Shown here piece by piece: positions 14,654-21,015 of a stretch of 36,340 nt of DNA; the first letter of the stretch is position 1; every line of letters begins with the position of its first letter. Where the stretch lies: positions 1 through 36,340 of IMG/VR virus record IMGVR_UViG_3300042509_000399; one strand, 5' to 3'. The position numbers and the translations under genes are program-made. The notes beneath the pieces are model-generated. The model did not search any database. It worked only from the letters and a program-made list of their open reading frames with translations, and was not told the DNA's origin. This DNA comes from a virus.

Positions 14654-14682
14654 TGATAGTTTTCGGGGTCGCTCGGCGGCGT
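14654..14682 (+). repeat. 29-bp direct repeat, copy 2
   Basis: Begins TGATAGTTTTCGGGG; 28 of 29 bases match the copy at 14566-14594. It runs straight into GTTAGGTTTTTG (14683-14694), which is itself repeated at 14705-14716. Confidence 0.85.
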
Positions 14683-14696
14683 GTTAGGTTTTTGGC

Positions 14697-14709
14697 CTAA
14701 CAATGTTAG
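14697..14709 (+). repeat. 13-bp palindrome site 4 (intergenic)
   Basis: CTAACAATGTTAG, exact, extended to 15 bases by flanking C and G. An extra half-site GTTAGG lies 14 bases upstream. Confidence 0.9.
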
Positions 14710-14784
14710 GTTTTTGCCGTTAACATTACAATAACATTACAAAACAAAGTCAATCGAATCAACGAGTTACGTTGTTCTGTTAAT

Positions 14785-15138
14785 TTGTTAAGGATTTTTC
14801 GGGAAGTATGAAAAAATTTAGCGAGGTCGAGCACCCTCGCAAGTGCAACAATACCAATATAGCAATTTTTCGGGTGGTTACATAAAACCAAAACTATACA
14901 TAACAAATTAACATAATAAATAAATAGAAACAAAAAAATGAGGCTTTATGCGGGTTTTCAGCGATCTTGCTTTGTTAAGTTTTGAAAAATCCGATTCTTA
15001 ACAATATAACTCAAAATCCTTAACAATACCCAATTCCTTAACATCACAAAACTTAACAATACTCCGTGCGCACCACCCGTGCCAAAATACTTGACATTGT
15101 CAAGGAAATATGCTATAATAAAGGAAAAACTTAACAAT
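14785..15138. repeat. CTTAACAAT iteron-like repeats in AT-rich DNA
   Basis: Forward copies of CTTAACAAT occur at 14997, 15019, 15052 and 15130, with a variant CTTAACATC at 15037. Spacings between the first four are 22, 18 and 15 bases. Inverted copies lie at 14785-14793 (TTGTTAAGG) and about 14972-14979 (TTGTTAAG). Longer arms also match: TTGTTAAGGATTTT pairs with AAAATCCTTAACAA near 15014. The repeats resemble half of the 13-bp palindrome with one added T. Iterons in an AT-rich tract fit an origin or a multi-site operator. Confidence 0.65.
15091..15119 (+). promoter_or_regulatory. Strong extended -10 early promoter with overlapping operator
   Basis: TTGACA (15091-15096), a 17-base spacer, TGC and TATAAT (15114-15119): perfect -35 and -10 hexamers plus an extended -10. 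The -35 box is inside the palindrome TTGACATTGTCAA (15091-15103), so a bound repressor would block it. The expected start near 15126 drives the operon from 15199, with a leader of about 73 bases that carries a CTTAACAAT repeat and palindrome site 5. Confidence 0.9.
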
Positions 15139-15173
15139 ACATATCAACCAAGCAACAAAGCCGCAACAAAAAC

Positions 15174-15186
15174 CTAACAATGTTAG
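15174..15186 (+). repeat. 13-bp palindrome site 5 (leader)
   Basis: CTAACAATGTTAG, exact, in the 5' leader of the first early operon; ATGGAGG with the ribosome site begins directly after it. Confidence 0.9.
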
Positions 15187-15198
15187 ATGGAGGATGTG

Positions 15199-15423
15199 AT
15201 GGGCGCAATCAAACGCTATTACCACGATGAACTCATGCTTCAGCAAGAGCAGCACCCACTCGACCAGCAAATGAGCGAGGCAGAGATCGAGGACTACCTT
15301 GACCGGCTTTACGATGAATGGATCACAACACAGGAGGCTTACCGTTACGAAGATAACTACAAGCCATTCGAGTTGGAAAAGGCACGTGCGGTTAAAAATA
15401 CGAAAGCTAACAATGTTAGATGA
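15199..15423 (+). CDS. Small acidic early protein
   Basis: 74 residues starting MGAIKRYYHDELMLQQEQHP, acidic and helical (SEAEIEDYLDRLYDEW). The ATG at 15199 is chosen over an in-frame ATG at 15187 because GGAGG lies five bases before it and overlaps the earlier ATG. Its last codons (AAC AAT GTT AGA TGA) run through palindrome site 6, so the site shapes its C-terminus. First gene behind the strong promoter at 15091. Function unknown. Confidence 0.7.
   Translation: MGAIKRYYHDELMLQQEQHPLDQQMSEAEIEDYLDRLYDEWITTQEAYRYEDNYKPFELEKARAVKNTKANNVR
15407..15419 (+). repeat. 13-bp palindrome site 6 (over stop/start junction)
   Basis: CTAACAATGTTAG, exact. Its internal ATG (15413-15415) is the likely start codon of the next gene, while the previous gene reads through it in another frame. 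Confidence 0.9.
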
Positions 15424-15607
15424 GGACATTGAACTAACGAAGGAGTACATCAAGCAAGTGATACTGGCGACTAAGCTAAAAGTGCAAATCCCGTGGGAGC
15501 TTATTTACGCGATAGAGAAGATGTGGGATTTACAAGACGACGCTGTACGCCACGAGTACCGGATGCTGTACCAACAGGTAGAAAAGGAGATGCGAGATGC
15601 ACCATGA
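15413..15607 (+). CDS. Small helical early protein starting inside a palindrome
   Basis: 64 residues: MLDEDIELTKEYIKQVILAT, then KVQIPWELIYAIEKMWDLQD and HEYRMLYQQVEKEMRDAP. It is helical and charged. The start ATG is the centre of palindrome site 6, so a protein bound to the DNA there would sit on the initiation codon. No clear Shine-Dalgarno sequence is visible; the 11-base overlap with the previous gene suggests coupling. I do not recognise a family. Confidence 0.65.
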   Translation: MLDEDIELTKEYIKQVILATKLKVQIPWELIYAIEKMWDLQDDAVRHEYRMLYQQVEKEMRDAP

Positions 15608-15812
15608 CGAGGACAAGCGGTATCTGTGCGTAGTGTGTGGCGGGTTCATCGACCATGCACGTTACAAACTTGGCTACAACACGTGCTTGCCATGCGGTGA
15701 GGCCGCAGCCAAAAAGGTAAAGCACACCATCGCACCATTAAACAAGAGCAACTATTACTACATTAGCAGCATGGAAACACTACGCCAACTCAACCCAAAG
15801 AGGACAACATGA
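15597..15812 (+). CDS. Small zinc-ribbon-like protein
   Basis: 71 residues: MHHDEDKRYLCVVCGGFIDH, GYNTCLPCGEAAAKKVK, then TIAPLNKSNYYYISSMETLR. The two C-x2-C pairs (CVVC and CLPC) about 20 residues apart form a likely zinc ribbon, suggesting nucleic-acid or protein binding. I recall similar short proteins with an API/APL-NKSNY segment in phages of proteobacteria. AGGAG precedes the ATG. It overlaps its neighbours by 11 bases upstream and four downstream. Confidence 0.75.
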   Translation: MHHDEDKRYLCVVCGGFIDHARYKLGYNTCLPCGEAAAKKVKHTIAPLNKSNYYYISSMETLRQLNPKRTT

Positions 15813-16063
15813 AAGACCTGACCAACGAAGTAACAGTATTTGCCAAGAGCCTCGAAGTGGGCTTGTTCGGCACAGCAGAGAATATGCAAGAGGCGATCAA
15901 GTATGCCTACATGGGCATCGAGTCGCTGAAAGACCAAGCCGATAAGATCGGTGCGTACACAGCCCTGCACGTGGTGCTGAACACCGTCGCGCTAGAGCTG
16001 CGCAGACTGGCGGGGAAGGACACAGACCTAACAATGTTAGGAGGCAGCGATGAGAACAAGTGA
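15809..16063 (+). CDS. Small early protein with palindrome-encoded tail
   Basis: 84 residues: MKDLTNEVTVFAKSLEVGLF, then a helical body (ENMQEAIKYAYMGIESLKDQ, VLNTVALELRRLAGKD). Its C-terminal LTMLGG is encoded by palindrome site 7, the same peptide found at or near the ends of two downstream proteins. This suggests that the DNA site, not the peptide, is what is kept. GAGG lies eight bases before the ATG. Function unknown. Confidence 0.7.
   Translation: MKDLTNEVTVFAKSLEVGLFGTAENMQEAIKYAYMGIESLKDQADKIGAYTALHVVLNTVALELRRLAGKDTDLTMLGGSDENK
16028..16040 (+). repeat. 13-bp palindrome site 7 (end of gene, before ribosome site)
   Basis: CTAACAATGTTAG, exact. It codes LTML in the upstream gene, and its last bases run into GGAGG, the ribosome site of the gene at 16050. 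Confidence 0.9.
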
Positions 16064-16385
16064 ACTAAAAGGAGCCGCGCTGGATTGGGCGGTGGCTAAG
16101 TGTGAAGGGGTTATCAATGGTGACGATCTCGACATCGGGTTTATTTTGGAGCGCGGTTACACCCCATCAACCGACTGGGCACAGGGCGGGCCGATCATTG
16201 AGCGCGAGAAGATCAGCTTATGGTCAAGGGGCAACGAGTGGGCAGCGGAATCGTTTACGCCTAACGAACAAGGGCACGAAGAAACCGGCACAACCCCACT
16301 CATTGCAGCCATGCGCTGCTACGTGGCAAGCAAGCTGGGCGACGAGGTTGAGATACCGGAGGGACTAACAATGTTAGGAGAGTGA
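16050..16385 (+). CDS. NinX-like protein (DUF2591)
   Basis: 111 residues: MRTSELKGAALDWAVAKCEG, YTPSTDWAQGGPIIEREKIS and TPLIAAMRCYVASKLGDEVE. These three blocks are the signature of the DUF2591/NinX family found in lambdoid and other proteobacterial phages; its biochemical role is not established. The ribosome site GGAGG is attached to palindrome site 7, and the protein ends LTMLGE because palindrome site 8 forms its last codons. It overlaps the upstream gene by 14 bases. Confidence 0.85.
   Translation: MRTSELKGAALDWAVAKCEGVINGDDLDIGFILERGYTPSTDWAQGGPIIEREKISLWSRGNEWAAESFTPNEQGHEETGTTPLIAAMRCYVASKLGDEVEIPEGLTMLGE
16365..16377 (+). repeat. 13-bp palindrome site 8 (end of gene, before ribosome site)
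   Basis: CTAACAATGTTAG, exact. It codes LTML at the end of the NinX-like protein and runs into AGGAG, the ribosome site for 16387. Confidence 0.9.
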
Positions 16386-16386
16386 G

Positions 16387-16659
16387 ATGCGGTGGGTGCT
16401 TGATCCAAACGGGTGCTACTACACCGGCGCGTGGTGGGACTGCGTGGATGGCGAACATGATGAGTGCGTTGGGTCGTACCGGATGACCGAGCACGGGCGG
16501 TGGGATGTGCGGAGTTGGTACTTTACCTTAGAGTTTGCAAAGAAGAACGAGGCGAAGCTGGTGTTCCTATCCCCGACCGAGTACACCGAGACCGAGGTGC
16601 GACGCATCGTCGAAACAGCGTGGAGGGTTGGTAAAAATGAGGAGAACGAGAATGAGTAA
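16387..16659 (+). CDS. Conserved early protein of unknown function
   Basis: 90 residues: MRWVLDPNGCYYTGAWWDCV, then DGEHDECVGSYRMTEHGRWD and a helical C-terminus TEVRRIVETAWRVGKNEENE. Rich in Trp, with scattered Cys and His but no tidy metal site. AGGAG nine bases before the ATG comes from the tail of palindrome site 8. The final codons overlap the start of the tiny membrane protein at 16652. No family recognised. Confidence 0.7.
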   Translation: MRWVLDPNGCYYTGAWWDCVDGEHDECVGSYRMTEHGRWDVRSWYFTLEFAKKNEAKLVFLSPTEYTETEVRRIVETAWRVGKNEENENE

Positions 16660-16735
16660 CTACGACATAGTCGAGTGGATATGCGGCTTAGTGATGGCAA
16701 TGATGCTGGCACTTCTCTATATGGGGGTGATATGA
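16652..16735 (+). CDS. Tiny membrane protein (27 residues)
   Basis: MSNYDIVEWICGLVMAMMLA followed by LLYMGVI: essentially one transmembrane helix (about residues 8-27) with an acidic N-terminus. GAGG and GAGAACGAG lie upstream, and it overlaps the previous gene by eight bases and the next by four (ATGA). The exact packing between two genes supports a real gene, but at this length the evidence is modest. Function unknown. Confidence 0.55.
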   Translation: MSNYDIVEWICGLVMAMMLALLYMGVI

Positions 16736-16944
16736 CCGCGTCGCGTAAAGAATACTGGGCAGACCTGATATGGGACTGCGACGAGATGCTCAAGGACTTT
16801 GAAGGGCTTGACCCTGAGTGTTACGAGGGCGAAGGTAGGGCGTTAATTATCTCTGCGCTTATCTTATCCGACGCAATCAACGGTCTACGTAAGAGCCTGT
16901 TACAAACCATGAACCAGAAAGTACCAAATGACACCCGAGACTAA
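16732..16944 (+). CDS. Small acidic early protein
   Basis: 70 residues beginning MTASRKEYWADLIWDCDEML, acidic N-terminal half, then a hydrophobic helix (ALIISALILSDAINGLRKSL). The ATG at 16732 overlaps the previous stop as ATGA and has GGGGGTG upstream. An in-frame ATG further upstream at 16675 lies inside the membrane-protein gene and is not used here. Not recognised. Confidence 0.65.
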   Translation: MTASRKEYWADLIWDCDEMLKDFEGLDPECYEGEGRALIISALILSDAINGLRKSLLQTMNQKVPNDTRD

Positions 16945-17170
16945 TCCGTTCTACGCCGAGGTAGCTAGGCTTATTAAGCTACTGGCAAAGAAGAAACTGG
17001 ATGACGCAACAGCCCACAGGTGCGTACAAGACCTGCGCAAACTCTTGACATTGTCAAGTAATTCTGTTATAATATATGAAACTGGGAAATTAACTCACAT
17101 GAGGGGGGACATAAGCAAGGCGAGACAAAGAAAAAACCTAACAATGTTAGGCGTAGCAAAGCAACAGTAA
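16928..17170 (+). CDS. Small early protein whose gene contains the next promoter
   Basis: 80 residues. The first 40 (MTPETNPFYAEVARLIKLLA, LDDATAHRCVQDLRKLL) look like a normal helical phage protein. The rest (TLSSNSVIIYETGKLTHMRG...LTMLGVAKQQ) is encoded by promoter and operator DNA: the -35/-10 at 17045-17073 and palindrome site 9. The reading frame has probably drifted through regulatory sequence, so the C-terminal half may have no function. It has no clear ribosome site; the start overlaps the previous gene by 17 bases. Confidence 0.6.
   Translation: MTPETNPFYAEVARLIKLLAKKKLDDATAHRCVQDLRKLLTLSSNSVIIYETGKLTHMRGDISKARQRKNLTMLGVAKQQ
17045..17073 (+). promoter_or_regulatory. Strong extended -10 promoter with operator, drives MoxR operon
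   Basis: TTGACA (17045-17050), a 17-base spacer, TGT and TATAAT (17068-17073). As at 15091, the -35 box is part of TTGACATTGTCAA (17045-17057). The expected start near 17080 gives a leader of about 137 bases before the AAA ATPase at 17217, with palindrome site 9 in the leader. Confidence 0.9.
17138..17150 (+). repeat. 13-bp palindrome site 9 (leader of MoxR operon)
   Basis: CTAACAATGTTAG, exact, about 60 bases downstream of the transcript start predicted from the 17045 promoter; codes LTML near the end of the 16928 gene. Confidence 0.9.
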
Positions 17171-17216
17171 TGTATCTAACGAAATATAAACAACGTGTAA
17201 CTTACTAGGAGAAACC

Positions 17217-18281
17217 ATGTCTGAAATCAACTTTGGCAAGACCGTCACACTCGACCAAGCTGCCAACATCATCCTGCGCACCCCGATGAACCGCTACATG
17301 CTGCAAGGCGAACCTGGGATTGGCAAATCGACACTAATTAAAGCCATCGCATCCAAGCTACCTACACATGAGGTGGCGTACATCGACGTGCCTAACATGG
17401 ACTTGGGTGACATCGCCATGCCGGTGATCGACCACGAGACCAAGACTACCCGCTACTACCCCAATGCTCGCTTCAAGATGCACACAGGTAAGCCGGTGAT
17501 CATCATGCTCGACGAGTATACGAAGGGCGCACAACCTATTAAGAACATGCTCCACCCACTGCTTGAGGTGACTAGCCCTCGCTTGGGTGACGTGCCGGTG
17601 CATCCTGATTCCGTCATCTTTCTGACTGGTAACTTAACCACAGATGGCGTAGGCGATCAGCTACCCGCACACTCCCGCAACCGCATCATTCCGCTGACCG
17701 TACAGAAGCCGGACGCCGAGGCTTGGATTAACTGGGCGCTGAACAACGACATCGAGGCCGAGGTCATCGCTTGGGCTAAGCAGTACCCGCATGCCTTCGC
17801 GTCATATACAGATGGTGGGCAAGCTGAGAACCCGTACATCTTCAACCCACGTAAGCAGCAGCAAGGCTTTGTGTCGGGTCGCTCGTTGGAACGCGTGTCT
17901 CACATTGTTAGGATTCGCAAGGAGCTAGATGGTGACACGCTGATCGCTGCAATGAGTGGTGCGGTGGGCGAGGCAGCAGCACGTGACATCCAAGCGTACA
18001 TCGACTTCTCTGACCAGCTACCGACGTGGGAGCAGACCATAACTAACCCGATGACTGCACTTGTACCGACTTCAGCAGGTGCATGCGCCATCATCGCTTA
18101 CGGTGCTATCCAGAAGGTAGACAACAAGACCATCACACCATTCATGCAGTACATCGAGAGGTTTGATGCCGAGTGGCAAGCATGCTTTGCGATCAACATC
18201 GCCAAGAGCCCGAAGCAGCAGGTGGCATTTAGCTGCAAGGCATTCTCTGACTGGGTGGCTAAGAACGAGGACTTGCTGTGA
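17217..18281 (+). CDS. MoxR-type AAA+ ATPase
   Basis: 354 residues. The AAA+ core shows Walker A GEPGIGKST (31-39), Walker B VIIMLDE (94-100), sensor 1 VIFLTGN (133-139) and candidate arginine fingers in HSRNR (152-156). The C-terminal part is helical. MoxR ATPases act as chaperone-like remodelling motors, usually with a VWA-domain partner. Here the partner is encoded 215 bases downstream, and a DUF3150-like gene follows in the same operon. AGGAG precedes the ATG. It has its own operator-controlled promoter. The substrate is unknown. Confidence 0.88.
   Translation: MSEINFGKTVTLDQAANIILRTPMNRYMLQGEPGIGKSTLIKAIASKLPTHEVAYIDVPNMDLGDIAMPVIDHETKTTRYYPNARFKMHTGKPVIIMLDEYTKGAQPIKNMLHPLLEVTSPRLGDVPVHPDSVIFLTGNLTTDGVGDQLPAHSRNRIIPLTVQKPDAEAWINWALNNDIEAEVIAWAKQYPHAFASYTDGGQAENPYIFNPRKQQQGFVSGRSLERVSHIVRIRKELDGDTLIAAMSGAVGEAAARDIQAYIDFSDQLPTWEQTITNPMTALVPTSAGACAIIAYGAIQKVDNKTITPFMQYIERFDAEWQACFAINIAKSPKQQVAFSCKAFSDWVAKNEDLL
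17899..17911 (-). repeat. 13-bp palindrome site 10 (inside ATPase gene, one mismatch)
   Basis: CTCACATTGTTAG; codes part of SHIVR in the AAA ATPase. Confidence 0.6.
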
Positions 18282-18493
18282 TGGCTATATCCAACTCAAC
18301 AACAGCGTTCACAAACTATATACACGAGCGGTACAAGGGCAAGGTGTACAAGATGGAGCGACTGAACAGACCGGAGTTCGCGGGAGTTGAGGTGCACGTG
18401 ATGTTCCGTATACCTGATGGTGATGCCGACGAGCTTACGCTGTACAAGCGCATCCTCGGGGTGATCGACGTGATAGCGGAAGGGGAGAACTAA
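18281..18493 (+). CDS. Small protein between MoxR and VWA genes
   Basis: 70 residues: MAISNSTTAFTNYIHERYKG, then KVYKMERLNRPEFAGVEVHV and MFRIPDGDADELTLYKRILG. It has a mixed alpha/beta pattern and no known motif. The ATG at 18281 overlaps the ATPase stop (TGATG), so it is coupled, and it ends two bases before the VWA gene. The tight position suggests an accessory subunit of the ATPase-VWA module, but this is inference. Confidence 0.7.
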   Translation: MAISNSTTAFTNYIHERYKGKVYKMERLNRPEFAGVEVHVMFRIPDGDADELTLYKRILGVIDVIAEGEN

Positions 18494-18502
18494 CAATGTT
18501 AG
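18490..18502 (+). repeat. 13-bp palindrome site 11 (over VWA start codon)
   Basis: CTAACAATGTTAG, exact. The internal ATG (18496-18498) is the start codon of the VWA gene, nine bases after GGGGAG. Confidence 0.9.
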
Positions 18503-19692
18503 ATACCGACAAGGACAAGGACGAGCGCAAGCTGAAGAAGGTCAAGATCGCGTTGATGCGTAACAAGCTATTCGCTTTGTATCAGGGCGTGATGATGGTG
18601 GGCAAGACTACGGTGAGTGATGACGTGCCGACCGCGTATACCAACGGACGCGACGAGGTGTATGGGCGCAAGTTTATCCGTGAGCTTGACGAGAAAGAGC
18701 TGGCCTTCGTCGTGATGCACGAGTGTATGCACAAGATATACCGGCACATCACTACATGGAAGAAGCTGGCTGAGGAGAATGCGTTGTTGACTAACGCAGC
18801 TTGCGACTACGTGATTAACCTGAAGCTTAAAGACATCGACCCTAACGGTAGCCACATCCGCATGCCGATGAAGGATGGCAAGGTGATCGGCTTGATCGAT
18901 GAGAAGTATCGGGGCATGCACGTCAAGCAAGTCTACGACTCAATCAAGCAGGAGTTTGGTGGGCAAGGTGGAGGGGGCGAGGGCTTCGATGAGCATGGGT
19001 GGGACGATGCCGACAGCATGACCGAGAAGGAGAAGGAGGAGCTTGCCAAAGAGATTGATCGGGCTATCCGTCAAGGTCAGATTGCAGCTAAGAAGGTAGG
19101 TGCAGGTGCAGGTGGCATGGATCGTGACTTGCAAGACTTGATCGAGCCTAAAGTGGACTGGCGTGAGGTGCTGCGCGAGTTCGTCAAATCAATCTGTAAC
19201 GCAAAGGATGTTTCATCATGGAGACGAGTAAACCGCAGATTCCTCGCAGGGGATACGTACCTGCCCACGCTGATCGGAGAACGAGTAGGACATATCGTGA
19301 TCGGTATAGATACGTCTGGGTCTATCGGGGGCAAGGAGTTAAGCGAGTTCCTTTCTGAAGTGAAGGGGATTGCTGATGAGGTTCGACCTGAGCGCGTTGA
19401 CTTGCTGTACTGGGATTGTGAGGTGGCGAGGCATGAGGAGTATGACGAGCTTACCGTCTCTAACATTGTTAGTAGTACGAAACCACGTGGAGGTGGTGGC
19501 ACTAGCCCTTCGTGTGTCACTAAATACATTAAAGATAAAGCGATCAAACCCGAGTGCGTCATCATGCTCACCGATGGATATGTCGGTGCGGATTGGGGTG
19601 GAGACTGGGAGTGTCCGGTTCTCTGGGTTATCGTGGGTAGCAACGATGCCGTTGCGCCTGTTGGGAAAACTATTCGAATCGATGGGAGATGA
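18496..19692 (+). CDS. VWA-like / putative metallopeptidase protein (DUF2201-type)
   Basis: 398 residues. The N-terminal half has a zinc-peptidase-like HECMH (75-79) and a following ACDYVIN (102-108) that could supply a third ligand. A Gly/Asp/Glu-rich linker spans about 155-210. The C-terminal half has the VWA MIDAS motif GIDTSGS (270-276) and MLTDGY, typical of VWA-like DUF2201 proteins. Partnering with a MoxR ATPase is a known arrangement: the ATPase remodels targets selected by the VWA protein. Whether HECMH is catalytic is unproven. The start codon lies inside palindrome site 11, and palindrome site 12 lies within the gene. Confidence 0.85.
   Translation: MLDTDKDKDERKLKKVKIALMRNKLFALYQGVMMVGKTTVSDDVPTAYTNGRDEVYGRKFIRELDEKELAFVVMHECMHKIYRHITTWKKLAEENALLTNAACDYVINLKLKDIDPNGSHIRMPMKDGKVIGLIDEKYRGMHVKQVYDSIKQEFGGQGGGGEGFDEHGWDDADSMTEKEKEELAKEIDRAIRQGQIAAKKVGAGAGGMDRDLQDLIEPKVDWREVLREFVKSICNAKDVSSWRRVNRRFLAGDTYLPTLIGERVGHIVIGIDTSGSIGGKELSEFLSEVKGIADEVRPERVDLLYWDCEVARHEEYDELTVSNIVSSTKPRGGGGTSPSCVTKYIKDKAIKPECVIMLTDGYVGADWGGDWECPVLWVIVGSNDAVAPVGKTIRIDGR
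19460..19472 (-). repeat. 13-bp palindrome site 12 (inside VWA gene)
   Basis: CTAACATTGTTAG, exact; codes SNIVS in the VWA protein. Confidence 0.85.
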
Positions 19693-19693
19693 C

Positions 19694-19945
19694 ATGAGCA
19701 AAGTGATCATTGAGTTGGGGTATCGCAGCTACGTGCTGGACGCCAAAGATGCGGTGGCGTTGGCTGATATGTTTGGCAAGGCTGAACGGTACGAGGCTAA
19801 GTGGCACAACAAGACCGAGGAGAGAGACTCGCACTACACGCACCACGTCTACCCCGACTCTGCATCCGATGCACCTACGATGAGGATACTAAGCGACGCG
19901 ACCTACCAGATGTACAAGCTGGCAGGTAAGCCGGAGGGGGACTGA
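19694..19945 (+). CDS. Small protein of the MoxR-VWA operon
   Basis: 83 residues: MSKVIIELGYRSYVLDAKDA, VALADMFGKAERYEAKWHNK, then a His/Asp-rich stretch and LSDATYQMYKLAGKPEGD. GGGAG precedes the ATG at 19694, which follows the VWA stop by one base. It overlaps the next gene as TGATG. The ELGY.SYVLDAKDAVALADM segment resembles small phage proteins of unknown function. No enzyme motif. Confidence 0.7.
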   Translation: MSKVIIELGYRSYVLDAKDAVALADMFGKAERYEAKWHNKTEERDSHYTHHVYPDSASDAPTMRILSDATYQMYKLAGKPEGD

Positions 19946-20145
19946 TGGGGGAGCTAACAGTAGCGGACGTAACACGCGAAGCATTGAAGGTGCTGGAGCG
20001 GGAGATGAGGCCGCATTACTACAAGATAAGGATGATGGACGGTGAGTATGCGATAAGCACGAGCCTGAAGTTATACGACGTGGTGAAGATGGGGCTAACT
20101 GAAGCAGAAGCAGACGCTTACCTAAAACTACTTAAGGAGAATTGA
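19945..20145 (+). CDS. Small protein of the MoxR-VWA operon
   Basis: 66 residues: MGELTVADVTREALKVLERE, MRPHYYKIRMMDGEYAISTS and KMGLTEAEADAYLKLLKEN. Compact alpha/beta pattern. GGAGGGGG lies close upstream and the ATG overlaps the previous stop. It ends one base before the DUF3150-like gene. Not recognised. Confidence 0.65.
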   Translation: MGELTVADVTREALKVLEREMRPHYYKIRMMDGEYAISTSLKLYDVVKMGLTEAEADAYLKLLKEN

Positions 20146-20146
20146 C

Positions 20147-21007
20147 ATGGGTATTTCATCAAGCGCAGTACTGGTAGAACTGAACGTCTCGGTGTGGGGT
20201 GCGAGTAAGGTAGATCGTGACGCCACCGATGATGTCAATGTACGTAACAACGCAACAGCAGATGCAGCTAAGGTCTACAAGAACCTAACTGCAGGTACAT
20301 CGTTGCGCAAGGAGATCAGCGACTACGCTGCGAAGATACGTCAGTATCACAACCGACAGACTTTGCCGTGGACGCACAAGGGCGCCCGCTTGTTGCCTAC
20401 TTCCAACGTACTAGCGTACAAGCAAGACATGAACGTGATGGCGCACCACTTCAAAGCATTGCTGACTAAGTTCTACAACGACTACCCTAACATTGTTATG
20501 CAAGCCCAGAGCCACTTGCAGTCTATGTTCAACCCCGCTGACTACCCGACACTTGAGGAGGTCAAGGAGAAGTTTGGCTACAAGCTGGTGTTCTCGCCAC
20601 TACCCGAGGCTGGCGACTTCCGCTTAGACGTAGCAAGCGAGGAGCTTGCAGAACTATCACGCTCTTACGAAGCCGATTTTCAGCAGCGGCTTGACCGTGC
20701 GATGCGTGAGCCGTGGAAGCGTTTGCATGAGGAGCTTACGCATATCAGCGAGAAGCTAACCGATGCAAAGGAAGGCAGCGATGAAACCAAGAAGCGTTAC
20801 CACGACAGCCTCGTGACCAACGCGCAAGCACTATGCGGTCTGCTTACTAAGCTAAACATTACGAACGACCCGAAGCTAGAGCAAGCACGTCGCGAGTTGG
20901 AACTAACAATGTTAGGTGTAGACATCGACACAATCAAAGAATCGCCCGAGGTGCGTAGCAGCGTGAAGTCACGGGTAGATGCAATCCTTGATAAGTTTGA
21001 ATGGTGA
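20147..21007 (+). CDS. DUF3150-like protein, third member of MoxR-VWA module
   Basis: 286 residues: MGISSSAVLVELNVSVWGAS, then ATADAAKVYKNLTAGTSLRK, IRQYHNRQTLPWTHKGARLL and a long helical C-terminal half. The opening strand (S.A.LVELN.SVW) plus the Q.TLPW...GARLLP block match what I recall of DUF3150, a family often encoded beside MoxR/VWA genes in phages. The rest is coiled-coil-like (LDRAMREPWKRLHEELTHIS). AAGGAG precedes the ATG. Two palindrome sites lie inside the gene, giving PNIV and LTML peptides. Function unknown; likely a structural partner of the ATPase pair. Confidence 0.72.
   Translation: MGISSSAVLVELNVSVWGASKVDRDATDDVNVRNNATADAAKVYKNLTAGTSLRKEISDYAAKIRQYHNRQTLPWTHKGARLLPTSNVLAYKQDMNVMAHHFKALLTKFYNDYPNIVMQAQSHLQSMFNPADYPTLEEVKEKFGYKLVFSPLPEAGDFRLDVASEELAELSRSYEADFQQRLDRAMREPWKRLHEELTHISEKLTDAKEGSDETKKRYHDSLVTNAQALCGLLTKLNITNDPKLEQARRELELTMLGVDIDTIKESPEVRSSVKSRVDAILDKFEW
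20487..20499 (-). repeat. 13-bp palindrome site 13 (inside gene, one mismatch)
   Basis: CTAACATTGTTAT; codes PNIV in the DUF3150-like protein. Confidence 0.7.
20903..20915 (+). repeat. 13-bp palindrome site 14 (inside gene)
   Basis: CTAACAATGTTAG, exact; codes LTMLG near the end of the DUF3150-like protein. Confidence 0.88.
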
Positions 21008-21015
21008 GGTGTGAG

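Larger units (their letters stand above)
14461..15198. other. Long non-coding regulatory/possible origin region
   Basis: 738 bases without a supported gene. In order it holds a terminator, palindrome site 3, a 29-bp direct repeat pair flanking a 22-bp inverted repeat, palindrome site 4, a very AT-rich tract (about 14710-15060), CTTAACAAT repeats in both orientations, a strong extended -10 promoter and palindrome site 5. Iterons beside an AT-rich tract suggest a replication origin or a complex control region; this is inference. Confidence 0.6.

Noticed and set aside
14385-14687. 100-residue rightward open frame over the repeat region
   Set aside because: It overlaps the 54-residue membrane protein gene and the terminator, has no ribosome site, and its sequence lacks a protein-like pattern.
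14706-14933. 75-residue leftward hydrophobic frame in the AT-rich tract
   Set aside because: AT-rich DNA yields Phe/Ile/Leu-rich frames by chance; there is no ribosome site and the tract is full of repeats.
15100-15453. 117-residue leftward frame antisense to the first early genes
   Set aside because: It is antisense to well-supported coupled genes and crosses the strong promoter; its hydrophobicity is a side effect of the opposite strand.
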